A stretch of 43,011 nt of DNA from Steroidobacteraceae bacterium (lineage in GTDB: Bacteria > Pseudomonadota > Gammaproteobacteria > Steroidobacterales > Steroidobacteraceae): contig JABEVI010000034.1 of the NCBI GenBank assembly GCA_013044085.1, positions 1-43,011 of the forward strand, given 5' to 3'. Shown piece by piece: positions 10,543 to 20,800 of the stretch. Under the pieces are notes generated by a model. It did not search any database and had not been told where the DNA came from. It saw nothing but the letters and a program-made list of their open reading frames with translations. Within the stretch, counting starts at the first letter, position 1. Each line of letters opens with the position of its first letter. A program made the translations under genes and the position numbers.

Positions 10543-12084
10543 TTAGCCCGCATAGTCTGCCGTGACGGTCGCGTCCGTCGCATCGGCGAGCCCGAGCGTG
10601 CGCAGCAGCGCCGTGGCGGCGATGGCGACCAGGAAATTCCACGCAAGCGCATACAGGCCGATGTACGCCGGGATGACGAAGCCGGCGAGGTGCAGCGCAT
10701 AGCCGGACTGCTGGAAGCCGCTCCGTGAGGCCGCCCAGATCCCCCAGCACAGGCCGACGGCCCAACCGAGCAGCAAGGCTTTCGGTTCGAACCAGCGGGT
10801 GTACAAGCCGGTCCCGACGGCCGGCAAGGTCTGCAGCACCAGCACGCCGCCGAGCAGTTGCAACTGGATCGCGAATTTCACCGGCAGGTAGACGACGAAC
10901 AGCAGCGCGCCGAACTTGACCATCAGGGACACGAGCTTGGCCACCTCAGTTTCGGTCTTGGCCGAACAGCCGGGCTTGATGTACGCCTTGTAGATGTTGC
11001 GGGTGAACAGATTGGCCGCGCCGATCGACATGATGGCGGCGGGCACCAGGGCGCCGATCGCCACCGCCGCGAAGCCGACGCCGACGAACCAGCCGGGGAA
11101 GAAATGCAGCAGCAGACCGGGCATCGCGAACTGCGGGCCGTAGCGCCGAAAGTACGGCTGCATATCAGGCAGCTTCTCGACGCCTGCCGCGTAGGCCACA
11201 TAACCGAGCAGTGCGATCAGGCCGAGCAGCATCGAGTAGGCCGGCAGGAAGACCAGATTGCGCCGCAGCGTCTTGGGGCTGTCCGCCGCCAGCACCGCGG
11301 TCGTCGCGTGCGGATAGAGCATCAACGCGAGCGCCGAGCCGAGCGCGAGCGTCGGGTAGAGCGACTGCAAGCCCAGATTGCCCGCCTTCACCGGCGGCAA
11401 CAACAGATGTGTCCGCGGAATCGACGCGAAGATCGCGCCGAAGCCGCCGAGTTTGATCGGCACGACGACGATGAGCGCGGCCACCGTGATGTACACCAAC
11501 AGATCCTTCACGACCGCGATCGAGGCCGGCGCCCGCAGTCCGCTCGTATAGGTGAACGCGGCGAGCACGACGAAGGCGACGATCAGCGGCAGATCGCCGA
11601 GCAGGCCATGTCCGCCCGTGAATCCAAGCGCCGCGACGACCACCTGAATGCCGACCAGCTGCAGCGCGATGTACGGCATCGTCGCGACGATGCCCGTGAG
11701 CGCGACCACGAGCGCGAGGGTCGGACTGCCGTAGCGGCCGGCGACGAAGTCGGCGGCGGTGACGTAGCCATGCGCCTTGGTCACCGACCAGAACCGCGGC
11801 AGAATGGAGAACACCAGTGGGTAGACGAGCACCGTGAAGGGAACGGCAAAGAAGCCGAGCGCCCCGGCGCCGAACACGAGCGCCGGCACGGCGATGAAGG
11901 TGTAGGCGGTATATAGGTCGCCGCCGATCAGAAACCAGGTGATCCACCCGCCGAACCGCCGACCTCCCAAGCCCCATTCGTGCAGGTGCCGCAGGTCGCC
12001 CCGGCGCCAGCGCGCCGAGAGGAACCCGAGAATGCTGACCAACACGAACAGCGCGACGAAGACCGCGGTCGCTACGACGTGCAT
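10543..12084 (-). CDS. Sodium:solute symporter (SSS family), monocarboxylate-type
   Basis: A 513-aa membrane protein with about 13 hydrophobic segments. ATG 12084 is chosen because the protein then begins in the first membrane helix (FVALFVLVSILGFLSARWRR); the longer frame to 12222 adds a non-family sequence. Motifs include GGRRFGGWITWFLIGGDLYT, VTAADFVAGRYGS and GALVPAAIMSIGAANLFTRN, typical of sodium:solute symporters. The gene overlaps by 13 bases a DUF3311 gene; DUF3311/SSS pairs are common, and some characterised relatives (MctP) import monocarboxylates such as pyruvate or lactate. Substrate assignment here is inference. A small GCGCCG/CGGCGC hairpin (10519-10536) follows the stop and could end the transcript. 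Confidence 0.9.
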   Translation of the reverse strand: MHVVATAVFVALFVLVSILGFLSARWRRGDLRHLHEWGLGGRRFGGWITWFLIGGDLYTAYTFIAVPALVFGAGALGFFAVPFTVLVYPLVFSILPRFWSVTKAHGYVTAADFVAGRYGSPTLALVVALTGIVATMPYIALQLVGIQVVVAALGFTGGHGLLGDLPLIVAFVVLAAFTYTSGLRAPASIAVVKDLLVYITVAALIVVVPIKLGGFGAIFASIPRTHLLLPPVKAGNLGLQSLYPTLALGSALALMLYPHATTAVLAADSPKTLRRNLVFLPAYSMLLGLIALLGYVAYAAGVEKLPDMQPYFRRYGPQFAMPGLLLHFFPGWFVGVGFAAVAIGALVPAAIMSIGAANLFTRNIYKAYIKPGCSAKTETEVAKLVSLMVKFGALLFVVYLPVKFAIQLQLLGGVLVLQTLPAVGTGLYTRWFEPKALLLGWAVGLCWGIWAASRSGFQQSGYALHLAGFVIPAYIGLYALAWNFLVAIAATALLRTLGLADATDATVTADYAG

Positions 12085-12323
12085 GCGTTCACGCGGTATG
12101 CGATGCCGATGCACAGCCCCGACAGGGGCACCCAGATCAGCTGCCACCAGTAAAAGAACGGCACGCCGAACAGAGAGGGCGCGCTGAGGTCGTAGAAGGG
12201 CGCGATCAGCACCGCAACACACGGAATGGCCAGCAGGATCACCTGCGCGAGGCGCAGCTTGCGGGCCTTCGGCGTCACCGCGCCGTCACCGAGCGAGCTG
12301 AGGGCTACGAAACATGGTTTCAT
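12072..12323 (-). CDS. DUF3311 small membrane protein, symporter partner
   Basis: An 83-aa protein with two hydrophobic segments (VILLAIPCVAVLIAPF and FFYWWQLIWVPLSGLCIGIA) separated by a short loop containing SLFGVPFFYWW, the pattern of DUF3311 proteins. Such genes nearly always precede a sodium:solute symporter gene, as here (13-base overlap, translational coupling likely), so it is probably an accessory subunit of that transporter. Its biochemical role is not known. Confidence 0.85.
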   Translation of the reverse strand: MKPCFVALSSLGDGAVTPKARKLRLAQVILLAIPCVAVLIAPFYDLSAPSLFGVPFFYWWQLIWVPLSGLCIGIAYRVNACTS

Positions 12324-12400
12324 GATCGCTCGAACGCCCCAACCCGGTCAATTGCCGGGCGTGTTAGAGTCCGTCGTGCCTGGCCACGGGGGGGATCCGC

Positions 12401-13111
12401 ATGCCGACTTTCGAGGGGCTGGCCCCCGCGCCGACCAATTTCTTCATGACGATTCGCGATGTGGCCTATTGGGTCCGTTCTGCCCGGGCCGACGCGCGCC
12501 TGGATCGGCTGAGTCAGGAGGGACAGGCCGGGTCGGCGTTCGATGATCTGTACGCCGACACCCACGACCCCTTCGGTGTCGAGCTGCCCCAATACCGCTA
12601 TCAGCAGCGAAAGTATGCCTGTCTGCTCTCGATGCTGCCGAATCGCCGCTACCGGAACATCCTCGACATCGGCTGCGGCCTCGGCACATTCACGCGCAAG
12701 CTCGCCCCGTTCGGCGAGCGGGTGCTGGGTACCGACATTTCCGGCGAGGCGATCCGCCAGGCGACGCGCCTGTCCGCCGGCCATCCGAACGTGAGCTACC
12801 TGCAGCGGGACATGCTCGAGGCCGCCCCCCAGGAGTCCGCGTACGATTTGATCATCATTGCCGACACGCTGTACTACGTGAAGTCGAGGAGTCCGGCGGC
12901 ATTGAAGCTGTTCGCCGGCAAGATCGCCTCGATCCTGACGCCGGACGGACTGGTCCTCGTCGTCAATCATTATTTTTTCGGGATCGACCTCGCGTCGCGG
13001 GAAACCCGTGGCATTCACGATGCGTTCCGCTCGGCATCAGGTCTCGACTGCATGGCCGAATTCCGCCGCGCCTTCTTCTTGGCCACGCTCCTGCAGCGCG
13101 CGGCGTCCTGA
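12401..13111 (+). CDS. Class I SAM-dependent methyltransferase (NodS-like)
   Basis: A 236-aa soluble protein. The SAM-binding motif I is ILDIGCGLGTFTRKLA (around residues 86-101), followed by an acidic motif II (VLGTDISGEAI) and motif IV/post (YDLIIIADTLYYV), all typical of Rossmann-fold methyltransferases. The overall pattern DLYADTHDPFG...RKYACLLSML resembles the NodS/SAM methyltransferase group, which includes N-methyltransferases acting on sugars; the true substrate is unknown. It is transcribed away from the DUF3311/symporter genes and converges on fumC with a 33-base gap. No operon partner is evident. Confidence 0.85.
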   Translation: MPTFEGLAPAPTNFFMTIRDVAYWVRSARADARLDRLSQEGQAGSAFDDLYADTHDPFGVELPQYRYQQRKYACLLSMLPNRRYRNILDIGCGLGTFTRKLAPFGERVLGTDISGEAIRQATRLSAGHPNVSYLQRDMLEAAPQESAYDLIIIADTLYYVKSRSPAALKLFAGKIASILTPDGLVLVVNHYFFGIDLASRETRGIHDAFRSASGLDCMAEFRRAFFLATLLQRAAS

Positions 13112-13144
13112 GCGCGTTGAGCGGTCCGGCGCTGCGCCCGGTCT

Positions 13145-14545
13145 TCAGGCCGGGCCGAGCATCGAGTCCGGCCGCACCCAGAGGTCGAACTGCGCTTCAC
13201 TGAGGAAACCGAGCTCGAGCGCCGCCTGCTTGAGCGTGCCGCCGCTTTCATGCGCTCGGCGGGCGATCTGCGCCGCCTTGTCGTAACCGATGTGCGGGCT
13301 CAGCGCCGTCACCAGCATCAGCGAATTTTGCAGCAACTCCTCGATGCGCCGGCGGTCGGGCTCGATGCCGGCGACGCAGTGCTCGGTGAAACTCGCCGCC
13401 GCATCGGCGAGCAGGCCGATCGACTGCAGCAACCCGTGGATGATCACGGGCTTCATCGCGTTCAATTCCAGCTGACCCTGGCTGCCGGCGATCGTGATGA
13501 TCAGGTGATTGCCGATCACCTGCGCCGCGACCATCAACAGCGCCTCGATCTGGGTCGGATTGACCTTGCCCGGCATGATGGAGGAGCCGGGTTCGTTCGC
13601 CGGCAGGTGCAGTTCGCCCAGGCCGCAGCGCGGGCCGGAAGCGAGCAGGCGCAGGTCGCCGCCGATCTTGGTGAACGATGCCGCCAGCACGTTGAGTGCG
13701 CCGGATAGTTCGACGAGCGTGTCGTGCGCGGCGAGCGCCTCGAACTTGTCGGCGGCGGTGGTGAATGGCAGCCCGGTGAGGCGCGCGATGGTCCCGGCAA
13801 TGCGCTCGTCGAACCCCGGCCGGGTGTTCACGCCGGTGCCGACCGCCGTGCCGCCCTGGGCCAGCCGGTAGAGGCGTGGCAGGCAGGCCTCGATGCGCTC
13901 CATCCCGAGTTCGACCTGGCGCGCGTAGCCGCCGAACTCCTGGCCGAGGGCGAGCGGCGTCGCATCCTGCAGATGGGTTCGGCCGATCTTGACGATCGTC
14001 GCGAAGGCGCCGGCCTTGGCGGCGAGCGCGGCGTGCAGTTGGCGCAGTGCCGGCAGCAACCGCCGCTGCACCTCCCCGGCGGCGGCGACGTGCATCGCGG
14101 TCGGGAAACTGTCGTTGGAGGATTGGCCGCGATTGACGTCGTCGTTCGGATGCACCGGCTGGCTGCCGCCGCGGCCGGCGCCGAGCAGTTCATTGGCGCG
14201 ACCGGCCAGCACCTCGTTCATGTTCATGTGGGTTTGCGTCCCCGATCCGGTCTGCCAGATGACGAGCGGGAATTCGTCGTCATGCCGTCCGGCGATCACC
14301 TCATCGGCCGCCGCGACGATCGCCGCGCCGATTCGCGGGTCGAGTTCGCCGATTTGCATGTTGACAAGAGCGGCCGCCTTCTTCTGCACGGCCAGCGCGT
14401 GGATCAACGTGAGCGGCATGCGTTCGGTGCCGATACGAAAATTCTCGAGCGAGCGTTGTGTTTGCGCTCCCCAATAATGTGCGGCTGGCACCTGTACCGC
14501 GCCCATGCTGTCGTGCTCGATGCGGATGCTCGTGGTGGCTTCCAT
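13145..14545 (-). CDS. fumC: Class II fumarate hydratase
   Basis: A 466-aa iron-independent fumarase that interconverts fumarate and malate in the TCA cycle. It carries the superfamily signature [11 protein letters not shown] (catalytic serine loop), [14 protein letters not shown] and [17 protein letters not shown], and ends at the usual length for FumC. The start ATG at 14545 opens with the expected [23 protein letters not shown]-like N-terminus. It is a homotetrameric cytosolic enzyme; class II fumarases resist oxidation and superoxide, in keeping with the oxidative-stress genes nearby, though that link is only suggestive. It stands alone, diverging from the unknown gene at 14703. Confidence 0.97.
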   Translation of the reverse strand: MEATTSIRIEHDSMGAVQVPAAHYWGAQTQRSLENFRIGTERMPLTLIHALAVQKKAAALVNMQIGELDPRIGAAIVAAADEVIAGRHDDEFPLVIWQTGSGTQTHMNMNEVLAGRANELLGAGRGGSQPVHPNDDVNRGQSSNDSFPTAMHVAAAGEVQRRLLPALRQLHAALAAKAGAFATIVKIGRTHLQDATPLALGQEFGGYARQVELGMERIEACLPRLYRLAQGGTAVGTGVNTRPGFDERIAGTIARLTGLPFTTAADKFEALAAHDTLVELSGALNVLAASFTKIGGDLRLLASGPRCGLGELHLPANEPGSSIMPGKVNPTQIEALLMVAAQVIGNHLIITIAGSQGQLELNAMKPVIIHGLLQSIGLLADAAASFTEHCVAGIEPDRRRIEELLQNSLMLVTALSPHIGYDKAAQIARRAHESGGTLKQAALELGFLSEAQFDLWVRPDSMLGPA

Positions 14546-14702
14546 GGTGCAAGTCTCGCGGCGGTGGTGTTGCGTTCATGGTAGCGCGCGGCGCCGAACG
14601 GCGCATGGAGCCGCAGGCTTGACGGGGCAGTCCTTGCAAGGTTCAATCGACGCCATTCGCGGCGGACGTGTGCACCGGACCCGTCGGGAATCGAAGGACA
14701 CC

Positions 14703-15248
14703 ATGAACAAGATCACGCCCCGCGAATTTCGCAACGCCTTCGTTGCGGTCATGCAAGCGGAGGGCGACAACTTTCGCGCGGCCCTGGGCTTCGAGACCAA
14801 ATCCTACAATTTCTACATGCGGACGACGATTTATCCGCGAGTGGCGAGGAAGCTGGGATTGTCGTCCTGGAAGAGGGAGTACTACACGCTCGACGGCATG
14901 CTGTACGAGGAGCGCGGTGTCGATGACACCGGCAAGTACGCGAGCTACGCGAACTGGATTTCGGTCGCGATCGAACATGAGAACGATGCAGCGCGCGCCC
15001 ATGAAAAGATGAACAAGCTGCAGTCCTTCAACGCGCCACTCAAGGTCTTGATCACTTACGCGGCCGAGGGGCCCGGTGCGGAAAAATTGCTCGGAAAATA
15101 CGAAAATCTGATCAAGACCTCGGACGTATTCAATGACATCGCCACGTTGCGCCAACAACTCGTCATTCTCGGCACGCCGAAGACCGTCCTCGAATGGCGG
15201 TTCTACGCCTACGAAAACGATGGCTTCGTGCTGATGCTGCCGGGTTAG
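14703..15248 (+). CDS. Conserved-looking hypothetical protein, possibly PD-(D/E)XK-like
   Basis: A 181-aa soluble protein I do not recognise. The frame is open further upstream, but ATG 14703 (MNKITPREF) is the first start giving protein-like composition. Visible features: a helical N-terminus (FRNAFVAVMQAEGDNFRAAL), EYYTLDGMLYEE, then WISVAIEHENDAARAHEKMNKL and the hydrophobic strand PLKVLITY. The spacing of an acidic residue, E-H-E-N and a following lysine before a hydrophobic strand is reminiscent of restriction-endonuclease-like folds, but I cannot confirm it. It ends in a 4-base tail-to-tail overlap with the glycosyltransferase gene. No partner gene suggests a role. Confidence 0.7.
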   Translation: MNKITPREFRNAFVAVMQAEGDNFRAALGFETKSYNFYMRTTIYPRVARKLGLSSWKREYYTLDGMLYEERGVDDTGKYASYANWISVAIEHENDAARAHEKMNKLQSFNAPLKVLITYAAEGPGAEKLLGKYENLIKTSDVFNDIATLRQQLVILGTPKTVLEWRFYAYENDGFVLMLPG

Positions 15249-16402
15249 CGGCGCCCGATCCGGGCCTCGATCAATTCGAGAAACGAAACGCTCTTTTCCC
15301 GCCAGGACAGGCCGCGCAGCAGGTCGGCGACTGCCGTCAGGCGCTCGTGTCGATCATCGTGGAGCGCACGGCGCAGGGCGTCGACCCATTCGTCGGCGCG
15401 GCCGGCAATCCGCACCAGAGGGCCGCGTCGCGCGGATTCGGCCAGAGCGGAACTGACCACGGGCCGGCCCGTCGCCAGGTACTCGTTCAGCTTGAGCGGG
15501 GAGATGGTCTGCGTGAATTCATTGACCCGGTAGGGAATGATCAGGACATCGACGCCGTCGACGAAAGGCGGCAGTTCCGTGTAAGGCAGCGATCCGATCC
15601 GGATGATATTCGGGCAGGACGCGCTCTGCGCCAGCGCAGCCACCTGCGGCCCGGCGAGCACGAAGGTCCACTCCGGCATGCGACGGGCAATCTGTGCGAG
15701 CAGCGCATCGTCCACCCGTTCATCGAGCAGTCCGAAGAAGCCGGCCCTGGGCTTCGGCAGGCTTGCGAGCCTCGGGTGCTCCCGGCCGCAAGGTCCCGCG
15801 AAGTGCTCGGCGTCGACGCCGTGATCGAAGCGCAACGTCGGCTTGCCCGAGGACCGCAGCGCTTCGAACAGCGCCCCGGACGTGGCCAGGAGAACGTCGG
15901 CGCGCGCGATCAGGCGGGCCTCCATCCGCTGTACGACCCGCCGGTCGTTGCCGGGCCATGCCGCGAAATCATCGACGCAGTAATAGACGATCAAAGAAGC
16001 GTCGAGGTGGTCGACGACGTCGCACGCATTCGGTACGGTGGTGACCACCACGGGCCGGCTCATGCCGTGGTGCGTGAGCGCCGAGCGGATGACGCGAATC
16101 GCGGACCAATCGTTGAACGCGCGCGCCGCACCAAGGCCCGGCAGGGGCAGCATAGGTGGCTGCACTATCACGAGATTTTCAGGTGGCACTGAACCGCGGG
16201 GGCCGCCCGCCGCCGGGGTCCGGCGCAGCATGTGACGTAGTTTTCGCGCCGCCTTGCGCAGGTCGGCGGCGTTCAACCGCGGTCTGCGCATGCCCACGGT
16301 GTTCACCCAGAGAACCCGGTGGTCGCGGGCGATTTGTCGAAACAAGTGCTGGGAACTGGATGGGTGTTCGCCCCAGTCATCCGAGAACACGATGAAATCC
16401 AT
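15245..16402 (-). CDS. Glycosyltransferase, GT4-like (GT-B fold)
   Basis: A 385-aa cytosolic protein starting at an ATG with GGAGAGCC directly before it. The N-terminus (DFIVFSDDWGEHPSSSQHLF) is like GT-B enzymes whose first domain follows 'FS.DW...P.S.qhl'. The C-terminal half shows AGFFGLLDERVDDALLAQIA, a strand VLIIPYRVNEFTQTISPLKL and NEYLATGRPVVSS, the latter being the nucleotide-sugar binding region of GT4 enzymes (E of the EX7E-like motif in KLNEYLATG). Related proteins build exopolysaccharide or lipopolysaccharide. No polysaccharide cluster surrounds it, so donor and acceptor are unknown. Confidence 0.85.
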   Translation of the reverse strand: MDFIVFSDDWGEHPSSSQHLFRQIARDHRVLWVNTVGMRRPRLNAADLRKAARKLRHMLRRTPAAGGPRGSVPPENLVIVQPPMLPLPGLGAARAFNDWSAIRVIRSALTHHGMSRPVVVTTVPNACDVVDHLDASLIVYYCVDDFAAWPGNDRRVVQRMEARLIARADVLLATSGALFEALRSSGKPTLRFDHGVDAEHFAGPCGREHPRLASLPKPRAGFFGLLDERVDDALLAQIARRMPEWTFVLAGPQVAALAQSASCPNIIRIGSLPYTELPPFVDGVDVLIIPYRVNEFTQTISPLKLNEYLATGRPVVSSALAESARRGPLVRIAGRADEWVDALRRALHDDRHERLTAVADLLRGLSWREKSVSFLELIEARIGRR

Positions 16403-16488
16403 GGCTCTCCGTGGAGTTGAGCGCCGTCAAGCGTTGCCCGCAGGCATGTTAACACCGGCCCGGTGGACTGGTGCTCCAAGGCGATCGG

Positions 16489-17847
16489 CTACGGCGGCGT
16501 TGCTCGCACGCCCTTGTGACCGTGCGCATCCCACTCGCCGAGCAGCGTGCGCAGGCTGATCTGTTGCTCCTCGATCCTTGCCTCGACGCGCAGCAACTCG
16601 ATTTGCTGCCCGTAGAGCGCGAGCGCAGCCGGTTGTGCGTCGGCGAGCGACACATCGCCGCGCACGACATGGGTCTGCAGTGCACGCAGGGTTCGAGCCG
16701 CGATCCGCACGGCCGCCGCCAGATCGCGGCGCCGTTGCTCGAGCAGATGCTCATCCTGCACAATGAACTGCACACCGGAGCGCGCCGCGATCAGGCGCGC
16801 GGTGTAGGCATCATGCAGCGCCCGGCGGGTTGCCCTGGCGACGGCGATACGGCCACGGTTGCGGCTGAAGACGGGCAAGGTGAGGGCGACGGTGAGGCCG
16901 CGGCTGGTCACGCTGTCGGTGCCGCGGGCACGCGTCAATCCGACGACGATGGCGGGGAATTGCTGCCAGATGGCCTGCCGGTAGCGGGCGTTCTCGCTGC
17001 GGTAGCCCGCCTGCAGCGCGAGAAGGTCGGGACGGCGTCGAGGCAGTTCATCGAGGTCGGCGGCGATCCTTGCCGGGCTCAAGGCGGCCGTGCGGGTCGG
17101 ATCCCTCAAGCGCAGTTTTACCCGCGGCGACAGGCCGAGCAGCGCGTCCAGGCGCTCGCGCGAGGCCAGCTCGAGTTGCGCGATCCGGTCGCGGCGCGTG
17201 CGCATCGTCTGCAGCAGCGACTGTTCGACATCCAACGCCGCGAGGGAGGCATCGCCGTGCCGATGCGCCTTCGACAGTGCCCGCTCCACCTTCTGCAGAC
17301 GGCGGACGATGTCGCGTGAGCGGGCGAGCTCGCGTTGCCCGTACCAGGTTCGCGTGAACAGTTCTCCCGAGGCGCCCACGACCTGCCACTCCCTCCACAG
17401 GAGAGTCAGATTGACTGCGCGCCTCGACTCGGCCGAGGCGCGCTTCGCGAGCGCATGCGTGAGCAGCGCGCTCAAGTCATACGCGAGTCCGACGCCGGAG
17501 GCTGAGGAGGTGGCCGGTCCGCTGGTCGACAAGCCGCGCGATAAGTCGAGCACCGGATCGGGTAGCAGACCGGCGGCGAAGGCCTGCGCGGTGCCTATGT
17601 CGCGTGCATCGCGCGCGAGCTTCAACTGCGGATCGTTGGTCACCGCCAGCATCGCGACATCCGTCATGTCGAGTCCATGCGACGGGTCGAAGACATGATG
17701 GTGTGGCACGAACGCGAGCGCATGGGCGTCGACGCTCATGTCGGTGAGCGCGTCGGGCGCCTTCGCCCGGCGGTCGAGCGCCAGCGGGTGATACACCGCG
17801 CAGGCGCTTTCGAGCAGCAGTACCGCGCAGACGAGCAGGCGTTTCAT
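16489..17847 (-). CDS. TolC-family outer-membrane efflux protein
   Basis: A 452-aa outer-membrane factor of the OEP family. It starts with a short hydrophobic export signal ending near SACAVYHPLAL; the Cys could be a lipobox although the -3 residue (Glu) is unusual. Two repeated helical halves with LAVTNDPQLKLARDARDIG, LPDPVLDLSRGL, LPRRRPDLLALQAGYRSENA and VGLTRARGTDS are typical of the trimeric channel-tunnel proteins. The start ATG overlaps the RND gene stop (ATGA), so it is the third gene of the operon: membrane-fusion protein, pump, exit duct. It should let the RND pump expel substrate directly to the outside. Confidence 0.9.
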   Translation of the reverse strand: MKRLLVCAVLLLESACAVYHPLALDRRAKAPDALTDMSVDAHALAFVPHHHVFDPSHGLDMTDVAMLAVTNDPQLKLARDARDIGTAQAFAAGLLPDPVLDLSRGLSTSGPATSSASGVGLAYDLSALLTHALAKRASAESRRAVNLTLLWREWQVVGASGELFTRTWYGQRELARSRDIVRRLQKVERALSKAHRHGDASLAALDVEQSLLQTMRTRRDRIAQLELASRERLDALLGLSPRVKLRLRDPTRTAALSPARIAADLDELPRRRPDLLALQAGYRSENARYRQAIWQQFPAIVVGLTRARGTDSVTSRGLTVALTLPVFSRNRGRIAVARATRRALHDAYTARLIAARSGVQFIVQDEHLLEQRRRDLAAAVRIAARTLRALQTHVVRGDVSLADAQPAALALYGQQIELLRVEARIEEQQISLRTLLGEWDAHGHKGVRATPP

Positions 17848-20800
17848 CGCGGCGTGCCCCAGCGCAGATAGAGCGCAGGCAGCAGATTGGTGGACAGCAC
17901 GGAACTCCAGAGGACGCCGCCGAGGACGACGATCGCCAGGCCCTGTTCCGGGGCGGCGCCGCTCCCGTAGCCGAGCGCGGTGGGCAGCATCCCGAGGCTC
18001 GCAGTGAGCGTGGTCAGCACGATCGGGCGGAATCGTTCGTGGACCGCGCGACGCACCGCATCGGCCGGCGGTACGCCGGCGCGCTCATGCGCGCGCACGT
18101 AGGAGAGCAGGACGATCCCATGGTTCAGGCTCACGCCGACGAGCGTGAGCAGACCCACCAGTCCGGTCGCATTGAGGCCGACGCCGGACACGGCCAGCGC
18201 GAGCGCGCCGCCGGTGAAGGCGAGCGGCGCCTGCAGCAACAAGATCAACGGCACGCGCCAAGCGCCGAACTGCAGCGCGAGGATCCCGAGCATCAGAGCG
18301 AGCGCAACAATGACCGCGACACCGAGCGCCTCGGCGGTTTTCACCAACTGTGGATACATGCCGCCGAAGGCGATGCGGTAGCCGCCCGGCACCTTGATGC
18401 CGGCGAGCGCCGTTTTGGCGGCGGCGATCGTGCCGCCGAGCGAGCCTTGCGGGGTGGCGAGGATGTTGAGCGCGCGCTCGCCGTTCTTGTGTTCGATCTG
18501 ATTCGGTTCGGGCTGCAGCCGCAGCGAAGCCAGATGCGCGAGCGGCGCCCAGCCGTGCGGCGTGAGGATCGGCTCGCGCGCGAGTGAGCGCAGATCGAGG
18601 TATGGCGCATCGGCGGTGCGCACGTACAGGTCGAGGTGGCTTGCGCCGTTCGGCATCTGCGCAATCACGCGGCCGCGCAGCAGCAGGTCGAGCTGATCGG
18701 CGAGTCGCGCGGGCGTGAGTGCTTCGCTGCGCAACACCGAGTCGCGCGGGCGGATGTCGACCTCGGTCACGGGGTAGGCGTCGTTGTTGAAGATGCCGGC
18801 GAGCGCCGGCACGGTCTTCAGGCGGGCCGTGACCTTTTCCGACAGGCTGCGCAGGGTGCGCAGGCGATTGCCGAAGATCGTCACTTCGAACGGCTGCGGA
18901 AGACCCGAGAGGCTCTCGCCGACCCGTTCGATCGTCGGCGTGTCGATGCTCTGCTGCACACCGGGCTGCGCGGCGATCTTCTGCAGGTGCGCGGCCAGGC
19001 TGTCGAGCTGGTTCGTGCCGGCCCCGGCATGCAGCACGATCTGCATCTCGCCTTCGAAGCTGCGCTCCGTGTAGGCGGTGTCGCTCGCCGAGCCGACGCG
19101 TGCGAACACGTGGGCGACGGTGTGGTCGGCGCGCAGCCGCGCGGCCATCCGGTCGGTCGTGGTGATGACCTCGCCGAGCGAGGTGCCGGGTGCGAACGTG
19201 AAGCTGTCGAGCAGCACGCCTTCGTTGGGCAAGGGCAGGAAGTTAACCGGCACCACCGCGAGCGCGGCGACGGCGATCACGAACGCGGCCGCGGCGGCGA
19301 GCAGGCTCAGGCCGGGCCGGCGAAGCGTGATGTCGAGCAGCCGATCGTTGCCGCGCCCGAGCGCGGCCAGGAAACGCCGGCCGCTCGCCGGCGCCGCCGT
19401 GCCGTGGTGGCCCCGCCCGAGGATCATCGGAATCAGCGTCAGCGATACGACGAGGGATGCGAGCAGCGCGATGCTCATCGCGAGGGCGAAGGGCTGCATG
19501 AACAGGCCCGCGAGTCCGCTCACCACCAGCAGGGGAAGATAGGCCGCCACCGTCGACAGCGTGCCCGTGATGTCGGCAACCGCGATGTCGCCGACGCCGG
19601 CGCGCACGCCGCTCCAGCCGCTCGTGCCGCCGTCCCAGCGATGCTGTATCGCTTCGAGCACGATGATGCCATCATCCATGAGCAATCCCACGGCGAGCGT
19701 GAGTGCGCCGAGAGTGATGAGGTTCAGACTCTGTCCGAGCGCGTACAGTCCGCCGATCGCGAGCAGCAGCGCGGTCGGGATCGTCACCGCCAGCACGCCG
19801 ACACCCTGATGCCGGCCGAGCAGCCAGACGAGCGCGAGGATCGCGAGCAGGCCGCCGACCGCGAGATTGCGCGTGAGGTCGGTGCCGATCAAGGAGACCA
19901 GGTGGGCCTGGCGGTAGATTGCGACCCAGCGAACCCCCGCGGGCAACTGATTCTGCAGCTGCCGCAGCGTCCGGGCGACCTCGGCATCGACCGGCACGGT
20001 CGATGCGTCCGGCTGCTTGAAAACGATGAGGCCCAGACCCGGCTTGCCGTCGAGCGCAAGACCGTAGTGCACGGGCGGTGGCGTGCGCACTACGCGCGCG
20101 AGGGCGCCGAGCGGCACCGGTCCGCCGGGCGTCGGCACCGGAATCGCGAGCACGGCCTTCGCATCGAGCGGCAGATTGCGGAGCTCGAGCAAGGTGTCTT
20201 GATGGCCTTGAACGAGCCGCCCGACCGGTGCGATCACCGTATCGCCGTGGACGGCCCGCGCGAGTGCCTCGATGCCGACCCGATGCTGGATCAAGGCGGC
20301 GGGGCTCGGCTGAATCCACAGGGTCGGCGCCCCGGCGCCGAATAGTTCGACACGCTGCACCCCGTGCAGGGCGCGCAGGGCGGGCAGCACTCGGGTGCGG
20401 ATTGCATCCTCGGCCTGCCATGCGGGCACATCCGGCGGCAGGCTCGCGCCATAGTCGGCGATCTCGTTGACGGCGTTGCCCATGATCTCGGCATACGGCT
20501 GGACGCCGGCCGGCAGGCTGGCGCGCGCCCGATCGATCGCACCGTAAACGGCCTGCAGCGCAAGCTGCGGATCGGTGCCCTGGACGAATTGCGCCGTGAA
20601 TTGACCGGTGCCCTGCGCGAGCGTCGCGCGCAGGGTCGTAAGATCGGCAAGTCCCATGATCTGCCCTTCCAGCGGTCGCGCGATCAGGGACTCCATCTCG
20701 CGCGTGGCGTAGCCGGGTGCGTGCACCACGACGCCGACTTGCGGGAAGTCGAAGCGCGGCAGCACCTCGGCCGGAATGCGCCAGAGTGCGTAAGCCCCGT

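Noticed and set aside
18636-20345. 569-codon plus-strand frame opposite the RND pump
   Set aside because: Composition is Arg/Glu/Asp-rich with no fold-like pattern; the pump frame holds all conserved motifs.
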